41,004 bases of DNA from UBA668 sp038234785 (GTDB lineage Bacteria; Actinomycetota; Acidimicrobiia; Acidimicrobiales; Ilumatobacteraceae): positions 1 through 41,004 of the forward strand of contig JBBQTC010000036.1 in the NCBI GenBank assembly GCA_038234785.1, read 5' to 3'. The notes below the pieces were generated by a model. The model searched no databases and had not been told where the DNA came from. It saw only the letters and a program-made list of their open reading frames with translations. Both the position numbers and the translations under genes were made by a program. Below are positions 8,602-15,431 of the stretch, in pieces (position 1 is the first letter of the stretch; each line of letters starts with the position of its first letter).

Positions 8602-9336
8602 TCAGGCGAGTGCCTGATCCACGACCTTCTGCAGGTCAGAGATCTGCACCTCGCCGGACAGGCGAGCCTTCACGGTGCCGTCGGCTCCGACGATCACGAT
8701 GTACGGCCACCCGGTGGCCCCGTACGCCTGGGCAGCGGTGCCGGCCGCGCCGTCGCCCTGCGACTCGTCGACCATCACGGGCCAGTCCCAGCCCTTGTCG
8801 GAGAACCACTTGCCGGGCGGGAAGTTGACGCTGGTCGGCGACACGGCCGTCGCCACGCCGAACACGTCGAGGTTGGCGGGCACCTGGCCGCTGTGCTTCC
8901 AGTTCAGGAGGCGGGGAATCTCTGCGTTGCAGTGGGGGCACCAGTGCGCGAGGTACACGAGCATGTAGGGGCGACCGGTCGCCGACGCGTCGACCTTCAC
9001 GGGTGCGCCGAGGAAGTTGAAACCGTCGAGTGCCGGGGCGGCCTTGCCCACCGCGGTGTCGGGGTTTGCGCCGGTGACGTACGCCGGGAGGGCGTCGCCG
9101 GTGACCACGACGGGCTGGCTGACCGGCAGGTTGCTGGTGCCACCGTCGGTCGCCGTCGGGTCGGTGGAGTTCGACGCCGCGTTGTTGTCGCTGCCGCTGC
9201 TCGCCCAGATGATGCCGCCGACGGCGAGCACCACGACGATCCCGATGGTGATCCACATCCAGGACTTCGAGCCGCCGCCGTTGGCAGCCTTGGCCGCAGC
9301 CTTGCGTCGAGCCTCAGCCCGCTGACGGTTGGCCAT
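8602..9336 (-). CDS. Membrane-anchored thioredoxin-fold protein (DsbA/TlpA-like)
   Basis: This 244-residue protein is read from ATG 9336 (MANRQRAEARRK). A basic N-terminal segment precedes one membrane helix at about 27-45 (WMWITIGIVVVLAVGGIIW), so the rest lies outside the cell. A Ser/Thr/Asn linker leads to a thioredoxin fold with active site WCPHC (Cys133, Cys136), followed by GATGWPYIVIVGADG carrying the cis-Pro loop. CPHC is typical of oxidising DsbA-like proteins, although TlpA-like reductants are also possible. Its start lies 23 bases inside the end of the upstream dsbB-like gene, so the two are coupled. The likely role is extracytoplasmic disulfide exchange with the DsbB-like partner. 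Confidence 0.88.
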   Translation of the reverse strand: MANRQRAEARRKAAAKAANGGGSKSWMWITIGIVVVLAVGGIIWASSGSDNNAASNSTDPTATDGGTSNLPVSQPVVVTGDALPAYVTGANPDTAVGKAAPALDGFNFLGAPVKVDASATGRPYMLVYLAHWCPHCNAEIPRLLNWKHSGQVPANLDVFGVATAVSPTSVNFPPGKWFSDKGWDWPVMVDESQGDGAAGTAAQAYGATGWPYIVIVGADGTVKARLSGEVQISDLQKVVDQALA

Positions 9337-9907
9337 TTTCTTCTTCCTCCAAGGATTCGGGAGCGAGCAACAGCGCCAGGATGGCAGCAAATCCGACGAA
9401 CGCCATCACCGCCAGGGTAATCGCGGGGAAACCGGCAGGGCCGAGCGTGATCGGATCGCGGTGGCCGAACGAGATCGCGTTCGGGACGGCGCACGGGATC
9501 GAGGCGAGGCATTCCTTCGACTCGGACACCACGCCCCGCTCGAGCAGCATGTGCCAGCTGCTGAGCAGGATGCCGATGCCGGCCAGCGGCACGGCGTACC
9601 ACCGGACGCTGCGATCGCGTCGGACGGCAGCGATGATCAGGATGACCGCCAGCGAGTACATGAAGACTCGCTGATACCAGCAGAACCTGCAGGGGAGCCA
9701 GCCGAAGTGTTCGCTGAACCAGAGGCTGCCGAGCGTGGACACCGTCGCCACGAGTGCCGCGAGCGGGAGCTGCAGCTTGTACAGCACATCGAGGAAGCGC
9801 ACGCTGGCGACCGCCGGGACGACCCGGGCGATGAGGATGAGCAGCACACCGACGGCCGCGATGATCGTGAGCACGGCGAAGAAGTCGTGCAGGGTCGTGG
9901 CGGACAT
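9314..9907 (-). CDS. dsbB: Disulfide bond formation protein B (DsbB-like)
   Basis: This 197-residue membrane protein has four or five hydrophobic helices. The first loop carries LPCRFCWYQRVFMYSL (about 71-86), with the CxxC pair and the WYQR motif of DsbB quinone reductases. A second Cys pair (KECLASIPCAVPN, about 131-143) matches the periplasmic loop that passes electrons from DsbA. The protein would reoxidise the neighbouring thioredoxin and hand electrons to quinone. The C-terminus ends in LEEEENGQPSAG, and those last codons overlap the thioredoxin gene start. Upstream, CAGAAT lies 6 nt before the ATG, consistent with a leaderless promoter. Mycobacteria use VKOR for this step, so a true DsbB is informative here. 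Confidence 0.9.
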   Translation of the reverse strand: MSATTLHDFFAVLTIIAAVGVLLILIARVVPAVASVRFLDVLYKLQLPLAALVATVSTLGSLWFSEHFGWLPCRFCWYQRVFMYSLAVILIIAAVRRDRSVRWYAVPLAGIGILLSSWHMLLERGVVSESKECLASIPCAVPNAISFGHRDPITLGPAGFPAITLAVMAFVGFAAILALLLAPESLEEEENGQPSAG

Positions 9908-9948
9908 TCACCCATTCTGACGCGGAATCGCCGAAATGTGATGGCAGG

Positions 9949-10821
9949 ATGCTGGCCGTGATCGCCCCCGTAGTCGACGCGACGTTTCTCGCCGCGCACC
10001 CCGACGTCGTGCTGGCCGATGTCCGGTGGTACCTCGACGGCCGCAACGGCCGTGCCGCGTACGAGGCAGCGCACCTTCCCGGGGCCGTGTGGATCGATCT
10101 CGAGGGTGCCCTCGCGGCGACAGGACGGCCCGCGATCGAAGGGCGTCACCCGTTCCCCACACCGGTCGCGTTCGCCGCGTCGATGAGTGCACTCGGGATC
10201 GGCGACGACACGGTCGTGGTCACGTACGACGACGCCGGCGGTGTCACCGCCGGGCGCATGGTCACGATGTTGCGCATGCTCGGCCACGACGCAGCGGTGC
10301 TCGACGGTGGCCTCACTGCGTGGATCGCCGATGGCCGCGAGGTTCGCGCCGGCACCGAGCCAGCGTCACCGCCCGCACGGTTCACTCCGATCGAGTGGCC
10401 CGCCGACCGGCTCGCTACCGCCGACGAGACCGCAGCCCTCGCCGCGTCGGGCGGCATCGTCCTCGACGCCCGTGATCCGGGTCGGTTCACCGGTGAGGTC
10501 ACGATGATCGATCCTCGCCATGGCCACGTGCCCGGGGCAAGGAACGCACCGTGGATGTCCGTGGTCGGCAACGACGGCCGCCTGCGTCCCGTCGAGCAGT
10601 TGCGTGATCACTTCGAGGCACTGGGCGTCGCGGACCAGGGCGACACGATCGCCTACTGCGGGTCCGGGGTCAGCGCCTGCATGAACGTCCTGGCCATGGA
10701 GCTCGCAGGGTTCACCCCGGCTCGCCTCTACGTACCCAGTTGGTCGGGATGGTCAGCGGACCCCGAGCGGCCCGCGGCACTCGGCGGCGAAGCGGACACA
10801 GGAGCCTCCCGCGGTGGCTGA
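9949..10821 (+). CDS. Tandem-rhodanese sulfurtransferase
   Basis: This 290-residue protein has two rhodanese domains, the layout of thiosulfate and 3-mercaptopyruvate sulfurtransferases. The N-terminal domain (about 8-135) has LADVRWYLDGRNGRAAYEAAHLPGA but Asp-Ala-Gly-Gly where a catalytic loop would be, so it is structural. The C-terminal domain (about 155-280) holds the active loop YCGSGVSACMN with the persulfide-forming Cys. The loop CGSGVS is nearer to mercaptopyruvate enzymes than to the CRxG(K/R) of thiosulfate enzymes. A GTG at 9958 is an alternative start. Its last 8 bases overlap the ABC permease gene, so co-expression is likely although a functional link is not obvious. Confidence 0.9.
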   Translation: MLAVIAPVVDATFLAAHPDVVLADVRWYLDGRNGRAAYEAAHLPGAVWIDLEGALAATGRPAIEGRHPFPTPVAFAASMSALGIGDDTVVVTYDDAGGVTAGRMVTMLRMLGHDAAVLDGGLTAWIADGREVRAGTEPASPPARFTPIEWPADRLATADETAALAASGGIVLDARDPGRFTGEVTMIDPRHGHVPGARNAPWMSVVGNDGRLRPVEQLRDHFEALGVADQGDTIAYCGSGVSACMNVLAMELAGFTPARLYVPSWSGWSADPERPAALGGEADTGASRGG

Positions 10822-12457
10822 CGGCTCGCTGACGGCTCTGCGCGACCTGCGACGCACGCGCCAACTGCATCGTCTCGGCAACCTCGACTGGTTCGAGGCC
10901 GCGTACCGCGTGTATCTGCTCGGTGGGTTCGGCGGCGGAGCGGTGCTCTGGATCAGCAGTTCGATCAAGGACACGCCATTGGCCGAGAGTACGGCCGCCG
11001 GTGTCCTGCGCAACGGCCCGGCAGCGCTCGGACTGCTCGTCGCGATCGCCTTCATGGCCGGTATCCGCGGCGGCGCCCAGGGTGGGCCGATCGCCCTCGA
11101 AGCGCCCGACGTCGTCTACGTGATGCTCGCTCCGGTCGATCGCCGACGCGCATTGATGCGGCCCGCCGGCCAACGTCTGCGCAGCGCGATGTTCACCGGC
11201 GCCGCTTCGGGTGCCGTCATCGGTCAACTCGCGGCGCGTCGGCTGCCCGGATCACTGGTCGCATGGGCGGCAGCTGGCGCGCTCTACGGCGCCACCCTGG
11301 CTGGGGTGTGGGTCGGTGTCGCCGTGTTGGCGCACACCGTGCGCGTGCCGAGATGGCTCGCCAGCACCATCGGCCTCGTCGCCGTCGCGTGCCAGGGCGC
11401 TGCACTCGCCTGGCACATTCCCGGCCCCGCGAACCCCGCGGGCAGTCTCGGCCTGTGGGGGTGGCGCCAGCATCCGACCGACCTCATCGCCGTCGCGGTC
11501 ACGGTGATCGCGGTCGTCGTCGGCCTGCTCATGCTGCGGCGGATCTCGCTCGACGCACTCGCTCGCCGTAGTGCGCTCGTCGCCCAGTTGCGCTTCGCGG
11601 TCACCATGCAGGACCTGCGCACGGTCATCCTCCTTCGCCGCCAGCTCAACCAGGAGCGCACCCGGCAGCGTCCGTACGTGCGGCTGCGACCGTCCCGATC
11701 GGGGCACCGTGGCCTCACCGGCAGCGTGTGGCGCCGAGGCTGGTCCGGCCTGCTGCGCTTCCCCGTCGCCCGACTGGTCCGCATGGCCGCGATCGCTGCC
11801 GCGATGGGCGTGCTGCAGGCCGAGGTGGTGCGCGGCACGACGCCGGCGTTCATCGGTACCGCGGTGCTCGGGTTCGTCCTCGGCCTCGAAGTCATGGAAC
11901 CCCTTTCCCAGGAAGTCGATCAGGCCGACCGCGCCGATGCGTTGCCCGTCGATCGCGGCGAGCTGATGGCGCGTCATCTGCTCGCCCCCGCTGTGGCGCT
12001 GATCCCCTTCGCAGTGATCGCCGGGGTAGCGGCCATCCTCACCCTCGGCGGAGATTCCGCGGCGATCGTGCCCGTCGCGATCCTTGCGCTGCCGACGGTG
12101 CTCGGTGCGGCCGGCGGTGGCGTCGTCAGCATCGTGCGCGACATGCCCGACCCCACCAGTTCGTCCACGCAGCAGGCGTTCATGCCGCCCGAGATGGCGG
12201 GATTCACCACCACCATCCGCCTCGCCTGGCCGATCGTCGTCAGCGCGCTCACCACGTGCACGGTGCTGCTCCCTCGCACCGCCGTGCGTCTCGGTGACTC
12301 CGTCACGGCGGCCTCCATCCGTGCCGCGCTCGGGGCCACCCTGGTCGTCCTGCTCATCGGCTACTGGGTGCGGGTCCGTGACCGCCTTCGGCGCCGGATC
12401 CGCGCGTTCTTGGACGAAGGCAAGTCGTACTCGTCCCAGCAAAGGAGCTCGGCATGA
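10814..12457 (+). CDS. ABC exporter membrane subunit, 547 residues
   Basis: This large multi-helix protein has a charged cytoplasmic start (LRDLRRTRQLHRLGNLDWFEAAYRVYLLGGF) and roughly ten to twelve hydrophobic segments in two clusters. They are separated by a long basic stretch (about 255-305, RRQLNQERTRQRPYVRLRPS). I do not recognise a named family. The GTG start overlaps the rhodanese stop by 8 bases, and the end overlaps the ATPase start in ATGA, so it should be the permease partner of that ATPase. ALEAPDVVYVMLAPVDRRRALM and EPLSQEVDQADRADALPVDRGEL are two similar soluble segments, suggesting an internal duplication of a six-helix unit. The substrate is unknown. Confidence 0.8.
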   Translation: MADGSLTALRDLRRTRQLHRLGNLDWFEAAYRVYLLGGFGGGAVLWISSSIKDTPLAESTAAGVLRNGPAALGLLVAIAFMAGIRGGAQGGPIALEAPDVVYVMLAPVDRRRALMRPAGQRLRSAMFTGAASGAVIGQLAARRLPGSLVAWAAAGALYGATLAGVWVGVAVLAHTVRVPRWLASTIGLVAVACQGAALAWHIPGPANPAGSLGLWGWRQHPTDLIAVAVTVIAVVVGLLMLRRISLDALARRSALVAQLRFAVTMQDLRTVILLRRQLNQERTRQRPYVRLRPSRSGHRGLTGSVWRRGWSGLLRFPVARLVRMAAIAAAMGVLQAEVVRGTTPAFIGTAVLGFVLGLEVMEPLSQEVDQADRADALPVDRGELMARHLLAPAVALIPFAVIAGVAAILTLGGDSAAIVPVAILALPTVLGAAGGGVVSIVRDMPDPTSSSTQQAFMPPEMAGFTTTIRLAWPIVVSALTTCTVLLPRTAVRLGDSVTAASIRAALGATLVVLLIGYWVRVRDRLRRRIRAFLDEGKSYSSQQRSSA

Positions 12458-13134
12458 CCGCCGCCCTCAGTACTCACCAGCTCAGCAAGGACTACGGCGA
12501 CCGTCCGGCGCTCGAACCGCTCGACCTCGAGGTTGCCCTCGGCCAACACGTGGCGCTGGTCGGGCACAACGGCAGCGGCAAGACCACCCTGCTCCGCATG
12601 GCAGCGGGTCTGCTCGATCCCAGCGACGGCGAGGTGCTCGTGATGGGGCATGTATCGGGCAGCATGGAGGCCCGCCGTTCGTTGAGCTGGCTCTCGGACT
12701 CACCGACGTTCTACGACGACCTGTCGCTGTGGGAGCACCTCGAGTACGTGGGCCGCCTCCACGACGTGGGGGACTGGCAACCCAAGGCCGAGGAGCTCCT
12801 CGATCGCCTGCAGCTCGGTACCCGTCGCGACGACGTCCCGACGACGTTCAGTCGTGGGCTCCGCCAGAAGGCGGCGATCGCGCTCGGAATGGTCCGTCCG
12901 TTCGACGTGCTGCTCGTCGACGAGCCGTTCGTCGGCCTCGACCAGAACGGGAAGACGACGCTGCTCGAATTGCTCGACGAAGCCGCTGCCGCAGGGTCCA
13001 CGCTGCTGGTCGCGACCCACGAGTTGGCGTTCGTCGGCCGGGTGTCGCGCCTGCTCGCCCTCCGCGACGGGATGCTCGTCTACGACGGGCCGCCCAACGA
13101 CACCGACGTGCATTCGCTCGTGCTCCCCGCCTGA
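12454..13134 (+). CDS. ABC transporter ATP-binding protein
   Basis: This 226-residue single nucleotide-binding domain has Walker A GHNGSGKTTLL (about 38-48), a signature region that reads FSRGLRQK instead of LSGGQ, Walker B VLLVDEPFVGLD and the switch His in VATHEL. The altered signature keeps the Gly and the following charged residues, as in many small CcmA/NatA-like exporters. The Q-loop region reads LSWLSDSPTFYDDLSLWEHLEY. The start overlaps the permease stop (ATGA), so the two subunits are coupled. As only one ATPase gene is present, the transporter probably uses a homodimer of this subunit with one large permease. Confidence 0.9.
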   Translation: MTAALSTHQLSKDYGDRPALEPLDLEVALGQHVALVGHNGSGKTTLLRMAAGLLDPSDGEVLVMGHVSGSMEARRSLSWLSDSPTFYDDLSLWEHLEYVGRLHDVGDWQPKAEELLDRLQLGTRRDDVPTTFSRGLRQKAAIALGMVRPFDVLLVDEPFVGLDQNGKTTLLELLDEAAAAGSTLLVATHELAFVGRVSRLLALRDGMLVYDGPPNDTDVHSLVLPA

Positions 13135-13160
13135 AGTGCGGCTGAAGCCCGCCTGAAGCC
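13128..13160. repeat. Three tandem 11-bp repeats with CTGAAG core
   Basis: CGCCTGAAGTG, CGGCTGAAGCC and CGCCTGAAGCC follow each other directly. The first overlaps the ABC ATPase stop codon. The 11-bp period places the CTGAAG cores on one face of the helix, just upstream of the DUF2510 gene promoter. It could be an operator-like array or a chance tandem duplication. Confidence 0.6.
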
Positions 13161-13187
13161 AGTCCCCGATGGCTGCGCCGTCCGCGC

Positions 13188-13193
13188 TACTCT
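13188..13193 (+). promoter_or_regulatory. Probable leaderless -10 element (TACTCT)
   Basis: TACTCT lies 8 nt before the ATG at 13202 and matches TANNNT. No Shine-Dalgarno sequence is present in between. Confidence 0.5.
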
Positions 13194-13201
13194 TCCTCGT
13201 C

Positions 13202-13783
13202 ATGCAGGAATTCGCCTCCGTCAGTGCATCGTCCTACGACCCCGCAGCGCTCGCTGCCAAGCTCACCGAGAAGTCGGCCGACGGCTGGTCGGTCGTCAGC
13301 ATCGTGCCCACCGGTGGCGACGTCACCGCGTTCCTGGCCCGCGACGCGTCGGCGGCACCCGCTGCCGCGGCAGTCGTCGAGCCCGTCGTCGAGCCCGTCG
13401 TCGAGCCCGTCGCCGAGGCGGCACCAGTCGTCACCGCGCTGACCGTGCTCACGCCTGAGCCGACGCCGGCCGCCGCCGAGCCCGCCGGTTGGGGTTCGGC
13501 CCCCGAACCCGCCCCCGAGCCGGCGGTCATGGCCCCGATCAGCGAGCCCCTCCCCACCTACCAACCGGCCCCCGCACCGGCCGTTCAGCAGCCGGCCGTT
13601 CAACAGCCGGCCGTTCAACAGCCCGCGGCCTACCAGCCCGCCGCTGCCGCCACGCCCGCGGTGCCCGCCGGTTGGTATGCCGACCCGGCTGGTCGCTTCG
13701 AGCTGCGCTACTGGGACGGCGGCACCTGGACCGAGCACGTCTCCCGCGCCGGCCAGCAGTTCACCGACCCGCCGGTGGCCTGA
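13202..13783 (+). CDS. DUF2510 protein with Pro/Val/Gln repeats
   Basis: This 193-residue protein is read from ATG 13202. An in-frame upstream start at 13169 would place the -10 element inside the gene. The N-terminal 50 residues (SSYDPAALAAKLTEKSADGWSVVSIV) resemble DUF4177-like small domains. A long low-complexity middle holds VVEP repeats (12-base units at 13373-13408) and VQQPA repeats (15-base units at 13580-13624), plus many Pro-Ala pairs. The C-terminus is a DUF2510 domain (PAGWYADPAGRFELRYWDGGTWTEH), a short Trp-rich module common in actinobacterial envelope proteins. There is no signal peptide or membrane helix. Its role is unknown. Confidence 0.8.
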   Translation: MQEFASVSASSYDPAALAAKLTEKSADGWSVVSIVPTGGDVTAFLARDASAAPAAAAVVEPVVEPVVEPVAEAAPVVTALTVLTPEPTPAAAEPAGWGSAPEPAPEPAVMAPISEPLPTYQPAPAPAVQQPAVQQPAVQQPAAYQPAAAATPAVPAGWYADPAGRFELRYWDGGTWTEHVSRAGQQFTDPPVA

Positions 13784-13829
13784 GTCCACTCGGGACCTCT
13801 GCCCCTGGGGGCCTGCGGGAGCTCCTGGG

Positions 13830-13835
13830 TAACCT
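13830..13835 (+). promoter_or_regulatory. Probable leaderless -10 element (TAACCT)
   Basis: TAACCT lies 6 nt before the ATG of the MBL-Rieske gene at 13842 and matches TANNNT. Confidence 0.5.
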
Positions 13836-13841
13836 CGCATC

Positions 13842-15410
13842 ATGCGTGCCACGTCGATCGGTCACGCAGGCATCCTCGTCGACACCGTCGACGGTTCGAT
13901 CGTCTGCGATCCTTGGTTTCTCCCGCAGTTCCACGGGTCGTGGTTCGTGTTCCCCCGCAACGACCAGCTCTCGCCGGAGCTGATGGAACGAATCTGCAAC
14001 CCGACGTACCTGTACGTGTCGCACATCCACGCCGACCACCTCGACGAGGGATGGCTGGTCGAGCACATGAACAAGGACACCACCGTCCTCGTGCCCGGGT
14101 ATCCCACCCACGAGCTCGAGCGCATCCTGCGCGGACTCGGCTTCTACAACATCGTGCGCACGGTCGATACGGAGGAGTTGGCACTCGGTCCGAACCTGAA
14201 GATCGCGATCCATGTCGAGACCAGCATCACCGATGGTCCCGGTGGTGATTCGGCGCTCGTCATCAGCGATGGCACGGCGCGTCTCGTCAACCAGAACGAC
14301 TGCCGCACCAACGACCTGTTGGCGCTGCGCAACCACGGCCCGGTCGACCTCCACTGGCTGCAGTACAGCGGGGCGATCTGGTATCCGATGGTGTACCAGG
14401 AGACTCCCGAGCGCATGCGCGAGCTCGTCGACGCGAAGGTCGACAGCCAGTTCTCGAGGGCGATGCGTTACGTCGAGACCATCGGTGCTCGCGCCGTGGT
14501 GCCCAGCGCCGGCCCGCCCGCGTTCCTCGACCCCGACCTGTTCCAGTTCAACGTGATCGACGGCGACGAGCTCAGCATCTTCCCCGACCAGCCGAGCTTC
14601 ATGTCACGGCTTGCGGCGGCAGGTCATCAGGGCATCCTCGCCATCCCCGGTACCGAGATCGTGTTCGGCACCGAGGGTCTGCTCGACGTCACCCATCCGA
14701 TGCCGCAAGCGGCGGTCGACGACATCTTCACCCGCAAGCGCGAGTACCTGCTCGACTACCAGGCCGACTGGCTCCCATGGCTGGCCGCCATGAAGTCGCG
14801 GTGGCTGCCTGCATCGCCCGACCTGTTGGGCACCGTCAAGGCGTGGTTCGAGCCGTTGATGGCGATGGCCCCCACGCTCTGCGCTGCAGTCGGCGACATC
14901 GTCGTGTTCCACGCCGGCGACCTCGCGATCGCCCTCGACTTCCCCAACGGCGAGGTGCGCGAATGGAGGGGCGAGCCGCACGGTTTCTGGTTCAAGGTGC
15001 AGCGTGAACTCGTCGAGACCGTCGTCGCCGCGAAGGCCAACGACTGGAGCAACTCGCTGTTTCTCTCGTGCCGCTTCAGCGCGTGGCGCAAGGGCCAGTA
15101 CAACGAGTACGTCTACAACTTCTTCAAGTCGCTCGACGTGGAGCGCATGCGCCGCACCGAGGCCGAGGCCTTGCGCAAGCTCGATCCCGAGCACGGCGCG
15201 AGTGCGAACGAGGACACTCGCATCGGTGACTGGATCGTGCAGCGAGCATGTCCGCACCGCTCGGCGGACCTGTCGGTGTTCGGCGAGATCGAGGGCGACG
15301 AACTGGTCTGCACGCTGCACGGTTGGCGGTTCGATCTCCAGACCGGCCACTGCCGCAACGCCGACGATCGCCCGCTGCGCGTTCGCCGAGCGACCCCCGA
15401 CGACGACTGA
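13842..15410 (+). CDS. Metallo-beta-lactamase-fold protein with C-terminal Rieske [2Fe-2S] domain
   Basis: This 522-residue protein has an N-terminal MBL-fold domain with SHIHADHLDE (His61, His63, Asp65, His66), the di-metal HxHxDH motif, and later LVNQNDCRTND and VVPSAGPPAF in the UlaG-like style. The C-terminal domain has the Rieske ligands Cys470-x-His472 (ACPHRSADL) and Cys490-x2-His493 (CTLHGWRFD), with one His and one Cys in each pair as required. Actinobacterial proteins of this size and layout are known (I believe mycobacterial Rv3818 is one), but their reaction is not established. CMP-N-acetylneuraminate hydroxylase combines the same folds in the opposite order, so redox chemistry on a phosphorylated or nucleotide-linked substrate is possible. 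This is inference. It is monocistronic, with a leaderless-type promoter. Confidence 0.88.
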   Translation: MRATSIGHAGILVDTVDGSIVCDPWFLPQFHGSWFVFPRNDQLSPELMERICNPTYLYVSHIHADHLDEGWLVEHMNKDTTVLVPGYPTHELERILRGLGFYNIVRTVDTEELALGPNLKIAIHVETSITDGPGGDSALVISDGTARLVNQNDCRTNDLLALRNHGPVDLHWLQYSGAIWYPMVYQETPERMRELVDAKVDSQFSRAMRYVETIGARAVVPSAGPPAFLDPDLFQFNVIDGDELSIFPDQPSFMSRLAAAGHQGILAIPGTEIVFGTEGLLDVTHPMPQAAVDDIFTRKREYLLDYQADWLPWLAAMKSRWLPASPDLLGTVKAWFEPLMAMAPTLCAAVGDIVVFHAGDLAIALDFPNGEVREWRGEPHGFWFKVQRELVETVVAAKANDWSNSLFLSCRFSAWRKGQYNEYVYNFFKSLDVERMRRTEAEALRKLDPEHGASANEDTRIGDWIVQRACPHRSADLSVFGEIEGDELVCTLHGWRFDLQTGHCRNADDRPLRVRRATPDDD

Positions 15411-15431
15411 GCTTGCGGCCGAGCCGGCTGT

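Noticed and set aside
13373..13624. 12- and 15-base tandem repeats as possible minisatellites
   Set aside because: They are in-frame coding repeats (VVEP, VQQPA) of the DUF2510 protein. They are noted there and need no separate explanation.
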